The translations under genes were made by a program, and so were the position numbers. A DNA stretch of 43,211 nt, from contig JAUCBJ010001684.1 in the NCBI GenBank assembly GCA_032718475.1, positions 1-43,211 of the forward strand. The letters run 5' to 3'. This document shows positions 37,155-43,211 of this stretch, one piece after another. Position 1 is the stretch's first letter; each line of letters opens with the position of its first letter. Below the pieces are notes generated by a model that saw only the letters and a list, made by a program, of their open reading frames with translations, was not told where the DNA came from and did not search any database. The stretch comes from Nemertoderma westbladi (Eukaryota; Xenacoelomorpha; Nemertodermatida; Nemertodermatidae).

Positions 37155-38216
37155 ATGATGATTATCCTATATTGAATGTGTTACAAGTACAACTAGACAA
37201 ATGGTCCTTTGATTTTTGTTAAAGGTGCTAGTTAAACCCCAATTCTAACTAAACTACTAACTACAGTATTATATATACAATAATTGACTTGGTATTTTAA
37301 TCACTCTATTCAATAAGCCCCTATGCTCTTTGAATGAGGGTTGTTACGACCTTCCATTCCTCGCTATGAAGCGCTCCCGTTATCCGGGGGGTTTGACTAA
37401 GAAACGTAATAGCTGTAGAGCCAAAGGGGCCCTTGGTATTGGATAGGTTGGCTGGGAGTGGAGGGCCGCTGCACTATAGTGTCCACTTACCCACATACAT
37501 AACAGAAGGCCAGTGCAAGTGCAAGGCCGAGTAATAGCCACTGCATAATACCAAAGATAAGAGAGTTAGTGCCAGGAGCGCTCAACTGCGGTTGATCTGG
37601 GACGATGGACCGTGTGAGATGAAATAATTAACTCGGGGAAAGTCCAATTCCAATAGGACAGGTGAGCCCCAACAAAAGTAGCTAACGACAATTTACTCGG
37701 ATTATTTGTAGCAAACGGACAATACACAATTGGACAATAATTTTAAGTTTTTTTCTTTATTTAAGATCTTTGAAATGATGAGGTAGTATGTTGGATATTT
37801 TTTAAATATTTAATATGTTTTTTCATGAATAAATTGCAAGCCGAACGACGGGCGTGGCTTTTACGATATTATTAATATATTGAAGGTGCATTATATCCAT
37901 TAAATCCATTTGGCAAGCATACTTTACGTTGAATAATAATTATGGCAGAAAGTTATGTTATAATAATCTGTGTCATTCCAATAACACAACTAATCTTAGG
38001 ATTTTTTTTTTCTTATTGGGGGGTTGGAGACAGTTTTACCGGAGTTCAATGGATATCGGCAACTGTAATGTGTAAGAGATCTTAATGTAAAGTATCCTAG
38101 TTACAATAGTTGGTTACTACTTGGAGGCTACCTCGCAATTTAACTGGAAAACTGGAGGTCTAGAATGCCAAGGAATTATGTATGGAGTTATACCGTAGTC
38201 TGTATAATATACTTAC
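37155..38216. other. Intron 1, proximal end
   Basis: Unique-looking DNA between the array and exon 1. A minimal alternative first exon (ATG at 37500 followed by a GTAAGT donor) is formally possible but weak. Nothing else recognised. Confidence 0.5.
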
Positions 38217-38235
38217 GTTTACCGAGAGATGTCAT
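38217..38235 (-). CDS. ZNF608/ZNF609: Exon 1 coding part: start codon and first 6 codons (predicted)
   Basis: On the minus strand ATG at 38235-38233 opens MTSLGK plus one base, followed directly by a strong donor, GTAAGT at 38216-38211. The phase-1 end joins exon 2 to give Pro7 (C+CC), or exon 3 to give Arg (C+GC). The ATG has A at -3 (context aac-ATG), and an in-frame TAG lies six codons upstream, so this is the first possible start in this exon. Family members also start with a short Ser/Gly/Lys stretch just before the GDEW signature, which fits the position. Two acceptor-like sites upstream (ending ...ccattag and ...ctccccag) could mean that the 5' UTR is itself spliced. Assignment rests on signals and phase, not similarity. 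Confidence 0.55.
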
Positions 38236-38339
38236 GTTGAGTTTAATGCTCTAATGGTTAAATATTAGGCTAATTTTGGTAATGGCTGGGGAGTGAGTAG
38301 TCCTTTGTTTTTAGTGTTTAGAATCAGAAACCAGACAAC

Positions 38340-38393
38340 CAGGGGCGGATCCAGAGGGGGGGCACGGGGGCACGTGCCCCCCCCCCCCCCCCC
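38340..38393. mobile_element. hAT-type transposon end (single terminus)
   Basis: caggggcggatccagagg begins at 38340 and resembles the terminal repeat of widespread hAT elements. It leads into gggggcacgtgccccc and a run of 17 C (38377-38393). The opposite terminus was not found, so the extent to the right is unknown. It lies 105 bp upstream of the putative start codon. Confidence 0.55.
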
Positions 38394-38516
38394 AAGGACA
38401 CGCAGCCAGCCGCGCAATTATATAATTCACCCCCCATATAAAATGATATAAAATAGAAAGATATAAAATCACCCCCCATAGAAAACAATATAATAAAACT
38501 ATCAGAGCACTGCGAA

Positions 38517-38605
38517 ATGACGTCAAATATCAGCAGCCAATCACAGCCGATTTTCAAAATTGGCTTCCCGTTCCCCGCTCTTACTTAAACCCGCCATTTC
38601 GACCG
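38517..38605 (-). promoter_or_regulatory. Promoter-like motif cluster (CRE, CCAAT, YY1-type)
   Basis: The plus strand has tgacgtca (38519-38525 region), ccaatcac at about 38537-38544, and cccgccattt at about 38590-38599, which on the minus strand is aaatggcggg, a YY1-type initiator motif. Such TATA-less combinations are common at animal promoters, and the YY1-type site is oriented toward the minus-strand gene. The cluster is 280-370 bp upstream of the ATG at 38235. It may belong to the hAT-like element that starts at 38340. Confidence 0.35.
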
Positions 38606-39203
38606 TTTCTTCGTGTTTTTTCAAAAAACACAATTCAGGTCGATTCAGGGTACCTTGTTACCCCTTATTCGATTGTTTATAACCAACCATTTTTTCGCGC
38701 ACCAACCATACTATATATACATTGACACGTTAGTCTAACTACCTTGCAGGCAGGATATGATTATAAACCAAATATTCCGTAAGTTACGGAGTAAATTTAA
38801 GGAGTAAGGAGTGTTGGATGTAGGAAGTCAGGCGGTATTTGACCCCGTCATTATAGCTATTCGTTTATCTGTTGCTGATTCTCGATTGAGTTAACATGTC
38901 AGTTGTTTTATTATTATTATTAATATGACAACCTTTTGGCCAGGTTCACCAGTTATGCTAACAGCGCAGGTATTTATTTATATAGTCACTTTGATCGATC
39001 GCTCAAATGATAATAATCCAAAGAAAAACGCCAACAAACAAACCAAAACAAGCGCTTTAATACAGCGACTCCCTAGAATTGAGATATCAAATGTTTTCAA
39101 TCAAAGTCCAGACAATATGTATTATTACTTTGTTATACCTCAACATATATCAATCACCATCTCAATAAGTCATGCAGTTTAAACATCGACAAGCGGCCCT
39201 TAA
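38606..39203. other. No gene seen
   Basis: Unique-looking AT-rich DNA upstream of the putative promoter. The open frame at 38925-39182 has no recognisable feature. Confidence 0.5.
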
Positions 39204-39230
39204 GGGGGGGGGGGGGGGGGGGGGGGGGGG
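39204..39230. repeat. Poly-G run (27 G)
   Basis: Uninterrupted G homopolymer after gcggcccttaa; possibly the outer edge of the repeat-bearing element that follows. Confidence 0.9.
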
Positions 39231-39339
39231 CTTTACCTTTTTTTTACCGTATTTTTGTCGATTATTGTGCAGAATTTAATGTACGATTTTACTATGGCAT
39301 GTTTCCATAAAAATAAAATTTACATTATTGTCGCGAAAA

Positions 39340-39765
39340 AATGTGTTTCCCGACAAACAGACAGACTAGATTTTGTCGAACATCAAAACTGACATCGGAA
39401 ATGAAATAGCGACCCCGAAAACCCCCCATATTGAAAATATAAGCTACAATGTGTGTTTTTTATGTTGAGCAGCATTCGAACAGACAGAAAGACAGACAGA
39501 CAGCTAGACTAATAAAAAGACAGACAAAATTTAACTAAAATAAAACCTGACATCGGAAATAAAATCACCGACCAGTAAAACCCCCCCTAGCAAAACTTTA
39601 GATATTTCGTGTGTTTTATTATATTTTGACAGACAACCAAACAGACAAGACGGACATTCCGACAAACAGCCAGACATACAGACTAGATCTGACCAAACTT
39701 GAAAACTGACATCAGAATTGAAATCAACGACTACGAAAACCACCGCAGTGAAAATTCCAGGTCAG
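39340..39765. repeat. 158-bp tandem repeat, three diverged copies
   Basis: The segment aaactgacatcggaaatgaa, then cgacc..gaaaaccccc, recurs at about 39385, 39543 and 39702, a 158-bp period. Each copy also carries gacagacagac-type stretches. A further copy lies in inverted orientation at about 41618-41680, hinting at an element with internally repeated inverted ends. Confidence 0.65.
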
Positions 39766-40377
39766 GTATCTGCTTCCTTAAAATCATTCATAGATTTATA
39801 TTAATCCATATCGGCTGTCGCATAGAGACTGACCAATTTGCGCGAGAAGGTACCTTAAACGCATTTTACTCAGAATATTATTTCCATTTTTTCCTTAAAT
39901 TAAAACCTATCTACTCCGTCATTTTTTAATCAATTCGTTTGAAGTGTCTTCGACATATTAACCAATAAAACTTGTAGATAGAATTTTAAAATTTTGAGTG
40001 TAAGTTATGTTTTGAGCTGATAATATGAAAAAATATCGGCCGAAAATAAAATATATTTTATTTTTTAGTTAACATTAGTCTTCTGATCAAAATTTGAAAC
40101 TACTCTCTACTTTATTGGCCAATATGTCAAGACCATTCACTGAAAATTTCAAACAAATTGATTGAAAAATGGCGGAGAGTAGATAGATTTAGAAAAATGC
40201 CACCTTTCTTTCAGAAAAATCTGAATAAAATTGGAAGGAAATTCAAATTTCCATTTGTTCCGTGAATAAATGTCATAAGAACTTACTAATGCATATATTT
40301 GCATAATTTCAAGTCATAAATACAAACCAAACCCTTTTAATCCTACCAAAACTGGAGGTGTCACCTAAAACGTAAAG
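39766..40377. other. No gene seen
   Basis: AT-rich sequence between the 158-bp repeats and the C-run at 40378; nothing recognised. Confidence 0.5.
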
Positions 40378-40395
40378 CCCCCCCCCCCCCCCCCC
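40378..40395. repeat. Poly-C run (18 C)
   Basis: Homopolymer directly before the 27-bp minisatellite; the opposite-strand partner may be the G-run at 40977-40999. Confidence 0.9.
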
Positions 40396-40428
40396 TTCCC
40401 CACAATTTCTTACATTTACAAGCTTCAC

Positions 40429-40687
40429 AAAATTTGTCACATCTACCAAACTCAAGTAATTTGTCACAGCGTAATTTGTCACAGCTACAAACTCCACGTA
40501 ATTTGTCACAGCTACAAACTCCACGTAATTTGTCACAGCTACAAACTCCACGTAATTTGTCACAGCTACAAAATCCACGTAATTTGTCACAGCTACAAAC
40601 TCCACGTAATTTGTCACAGCTACAAACTCCACGTAATTTGTCACAGCTACAAACTCCACGTAATTTGTCACATCTTAGATGTGACAA
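40429..40687. repeat. 27-bp minisatellite ending in a palindrome
   Basis: Seven near-identical units contain tttgtcacagctacaaactc and ccacgtaa, with diverged units on both sides (40429-40470 and about 40840-40925). The last unit turns into ttgtcacatct-t-agatgtgacaa (40665-40687), an 11-bp perfect inverted repeat with a 1-nt centre. Because 27 is divisible by 3, periodic open frames (9-residue repeats) appear on both strands; they are not genes. Confidence 0.95.
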
Positions 40688-40976
40688 TTGCGATGATCTA
40701 CCATTAGATCTACCAACATTACTTAATTTGTGGGGCGAGCCACGAAGTGAGCGAAGCCTTAGCATATGGGTGCCATTAACGAGTTGTCTGTCGTCGTCGT
40801 CTGTCGACATAAAAAATTGTAACATCTACAGTAAGCTTCACTTAATATGTCACATCTACCAACCTTAAGTAATTTGTCACATCTACCTACAAGCATCGTT
40901 TCACACATAATTTGTCACATCTACCACCCATAAATTAGAGTATAATAGGGAAGAGAGGATATATTAGGTGGGGATC

Positions 40977-40999
40977 GGGGGGGGGGGGGGGGGGGGGGG
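40977..40999. repeat. Poly-G run (23 G)
   Basis: Homopolymer about 580 bp after the C-run at 40378, in the opposite sense. The two could be inverted ends of one element holding the 27-bp minisatellite. Confidence 0.9.
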
Positions 41000-42349
41000 T
41001 ACCATCCCGTGATAACACACATCGTCTGGGGAGTTCAGGAATGGACGATTTTCAATGGACGAAATTTCAACTGATCTCATTAAAAATAGTTTGAGAAATA
41101 AACTTTTTCGTGAAAAAAAAAATACTTTCTGAGATTAAAGGGTTTAAAGTTGAAGGAAAAATTCAAAATTTCCCGCTATTTTAGATAATAGCATCTATCT
41201 TTGTTCGGCAATAACTTTGTCAAAAAATGATTGAAATTCAACTAAATTTTTCACCATAGCTAAAACCAAAAATAATTAGCTTTTCACAAAAAACACTAAC
41301 TCTTCATACAAACTATTGTAATTAAATACTTCGCATCATTAGGGTTGTGTTGAAAAAATTATTGATAGTAAAAATTTAGACCTCAATTTTCCACATTTAG
41401 AGGCCAATAAAATGATGTGGTTTTCAATATTATAAAATTCTGACCAATACTATTAATAAAAAATCAAACAGAAATCAAACAAAACTAAAAGTTTCAAAAT
41501 TTGTTAAGTTTAATTTATTTCCATTAAGTTTAAACTTTCCTGCGCAAAACTGGCTGTCAGGGGTGTCTGGTTGGTTAATAATTTCTGTAACGAAGGAAGC
41601 ACACGACCGAGCTAAAACAGCATGGGGGTTTTCGCGGTCGCTGATTTCATTTTTGATATCAGTTTTAATGTATGGTGGAATCTAGCCTGTCTGTCTTATT
41701 GTCTTGGACTTATTGGACAGACCGAAACAAGGTCAGAGCGATAACTCGAGAACTGAGAAGATATCTCTGAAATTTTGAAAAAGTACCTTATATTAATATC
41801 AACTTATTAGTATTATGATATAAATTTGTAATTTACGTACCGGTAAAATATAATATTTGACACGCGGAATTTATTTTTTGAATGAATTTATTCTAATGGC
41901 GCCTTGTCAATATATGATTTTATCGACACAGGCCTACATTGTGTTATTGTCCAAAGAAGAAAAAGTACTTTACATAAAGTTGAACCTTAAAAAGCGAAGC
42001 GGGAAGTACAGTATGAATTAGTTGGTGCAATAATACCTATTCGACAAGACGCGGAATGTATCTAATCAATTCAAATGTACAACTGATATCTGTATAATAT
42101 AAAAACATAAAGGCTGATCAACGACGCGCAGATGCGTATAGGCCTATGCCTGGTGGGAGTGAGCGGTGAGCTATATGCAAGTAAGTGCAGGGAGACGCAT
42201 AGTTATCCATTACGACAAGTCCATGGAGCTACTTTTTGGGAATAAGCTCCAACGCAATAATGTGGCTCGCCCCACCTGCCCGCATACTCGCACATCACAT
42301 ATTGCATGCATGCTGTAATGGCTACTTCCTAAATCAGTACCCGTACCCC
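41000..42349. other. No gene seen; one inverted copy of the 158-bp repeat motif
   Basis: AT-rich sequence. About 41618-41680 is the reverse complement of the conserved part of the 158-bp repeat (tttcgcggtcgctgatttca). The remainder is unremarkable. Confidence 0.5.
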
Positions 42350-43211
42350 CAGGGACGGATTATGGATTTTCGGGCCCCCGGCAGTCGCAACTTACGGGCC
42401 CCTACCCCCCCCCCCCCCCCCCCCCCCACGACGAAAACCAATTGCAAAAAATTTTGGTCCCCGTTGGTACAAATAAGTAACGCTGGTGATATTTTTTTCA
42501 AATAAAACAATATATTCGATATAAAAACGTAACAGTTGAATAAAAAAAAACAAAAAAAATACATAGTTGAATTTCGCTGCTTGAATATCAGTTAACAAAG
42601 CGGTGATTTCCGCTTACTTTTTTTTTTATCGAATAATAGTCCTTTATTATTTATTATTTAAATAATACTAATCGAATAATAGTCCTTTATTATTTAAATA
42701 ATACTAATTTTTTCCTAAAATTACACCATCCAAAAGATATCAATTCTATATTTAGGAACGAATAATATATTGGTATATCAATAAATTAAACACAAAATTA
42801 CTTAAAAATAGCAATTTCCTAACCTACTGAACTCGTGAATGATTTCAGATAATATTAATTGAAAGGTAAATTAAATGTTAATTGTAATACAGTAATAGTT
42901 TACTATTATTTAAATTTTTTTTTTTTTGGTTAATTTTGTTTTTTTGCTAACGTTTTCCTTTAAGCATTACATTACACTTAAAATATTTTTTTAAAACACT
43001 TTAAACATTCTATGGGACACAGTGCTCTGAATGGTGAGGCTATATGTGAGATATACTCTAAATATTTATTGAACAGCCAGAAATTAATAAATAAATGAGG
43101 TTGTTTTATCAGTGAGATAATGTTCGGTAAATTTCTCCCAACTTGCGGGCCCCTTCCAACTTACGGGCCCCCGGCAGCTGCCCCTGTTGCCCCCCCCTTA
43201 ATCCGTCCCTG
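42350..43211. mobile_element. hAT-like non-autonomous transposon, both ends present
   Basis: The left end cagggacggatta (42350-42362) is matched by its exact reverse complement at the right end, taatccgtccctg (43199-43211), which is also the last base of the window. The subterminal regions are rich in cttacgggcccc-type motifs, and a run of 23 C lies at 42405-42427. The 862-bp interior is very AT-rich without a transposase. An internal direct duplication (tcgaataatagtccttta) occurs at about 42629 and 42672. An 8-bp target duplication cannot be checked because no right flank is present. Confidence 0.8.

Larger units (their letters stand above)
2449..38235 (-). other. ZNF608/ZNF609: Partial gene locus: ZNF608/ZNF609 (scribbler/brakeless) homologue, 6 exons
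   Basis: The six exons read on the minus strand join at GT..AG introns of about 11.1, 4.8, 10.8, 1.8 and 6.2 kb, and every junction keeps phase (1, 1, 0, 1, 2, then 0 at the last donor). The product so far is 366 residues with no stop. Residues 23-41 carry the N-terminal family signature and residues 226-288 the block shared by vertebrate ZNF608/609 and fly Scribbler. Known for the family: nuclear transcription regulators; Scribbler/Brakeless acts as a co-repressor, and vertebrate ZNF609 associates with Integrator and the cohesin loader. The single C2H2 finger of the family lies further C-terminal and is not in this window, so the gene is cut off at the left edge. Orthology to a single vertebrate paralogue cannot be decided; an invertebrate would normally have one pro-orthologue. 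Confidence 0.9.

Noticed and set aside
37491-37500. Alternative minimal first exon (ATG TAT GTG G then GTAAGT)
   Set aside because: Phase would allow joining to exon 2 or 3, but the ATG context is poor and nothing else supports it; 38217-38235 is the better candidate.
40309-40868. Open frames of about 120-150 codons with 9-residue periodic repeats on both strands
   Set aside because: Produced by the 27-bp unit length being divisible by three, together with homopolymer tracts; not supported as genes.
42350-43211. Transposase gene inside the hAT-like element
   Set aside because: Only short AT-rich frames are present; the element is non-autonomous.

Overview
The window looks like genomic DNA from an invertebrate animal. 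It is AT-rich with sparse coding sequence, long introns with GT..AG splice sites, a non-LTR retrotransposon fragment, several non-autonomous DNA transposons, many long poly-G/poly-C runs and huge minisatellites. Recurrent short palindromes such as TAGGCCTA and TACCGGTA recall marine invertebrate genomes, but I cannot name the phylum or species. I see no intact tRNA or rRNA and nothing prokaryotic.

The main result is one protein-coding gene on the minus strand that no long open reading frame reveals. Six short exons, at 38217-38235, 27116-27163, 21756-22288, 10778-10937, 8849-8936 and 2449-2698, join in phase into 1098 nt (366 codons) without a stop. The product is the N-terminal part of a homologue of vertebrate ZNF608/ZNF609 and Drosophila scribbler/brakeless. 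It has the N-terminal GDEW...GVGKLVIDL signature, a basic Ser/Pro-rich linker, and the strongly conserved block running from [13 protein letters not shown] through [11 protein letters not shown] and [14 protein letters not shown] to HEWAPPRFCESP. The 3' part, including the C2H2 zinc finger, must lie beyond coordinate 1.

Almost everything else is intron of this gene. Intron 1 (about 11 kb) holds an 8-9 kb array of a 25-bp G-rich unit, split by a PIF/Harbinger-like MITE and by a truncated LINE reverse transcriptase with a 13-bp target duplication. Intron 2 (4.8 kb) holds a fold-back element and a tandem GATA-motif duplication. Intron 3 (10.8 kb) holds a 6.3 kb array of a 19-bp unit. Intron 4 (1.8 kb) holds one copy of a G-run/C-run bounded element whose sister copy lies in the intron after exon 6. 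Intron 5 (6.2 kb) holds a 2.1 kb array of a 37-bp unit with an 8-mer higher-order repeat. The three arrays make up well over a third of the window.

Upstream of the putative start codon (38236 to the end) lie a hAT-like transposon end, a promoter-like cluster (CRE, CCAAT and YY1-type motifs), a 158-bp tandem repeat with an inverted partner, a 27-bp minisatellite capped by a palindrome, and a complete hAT-like element with matching terminal repeats whose right end is the last base of the window. Exons 3-6 are well supported by similarity, splice sites and phase. Exon 2 and especially exon 1 rest on splice signals, phase and position and need transcript evidence.
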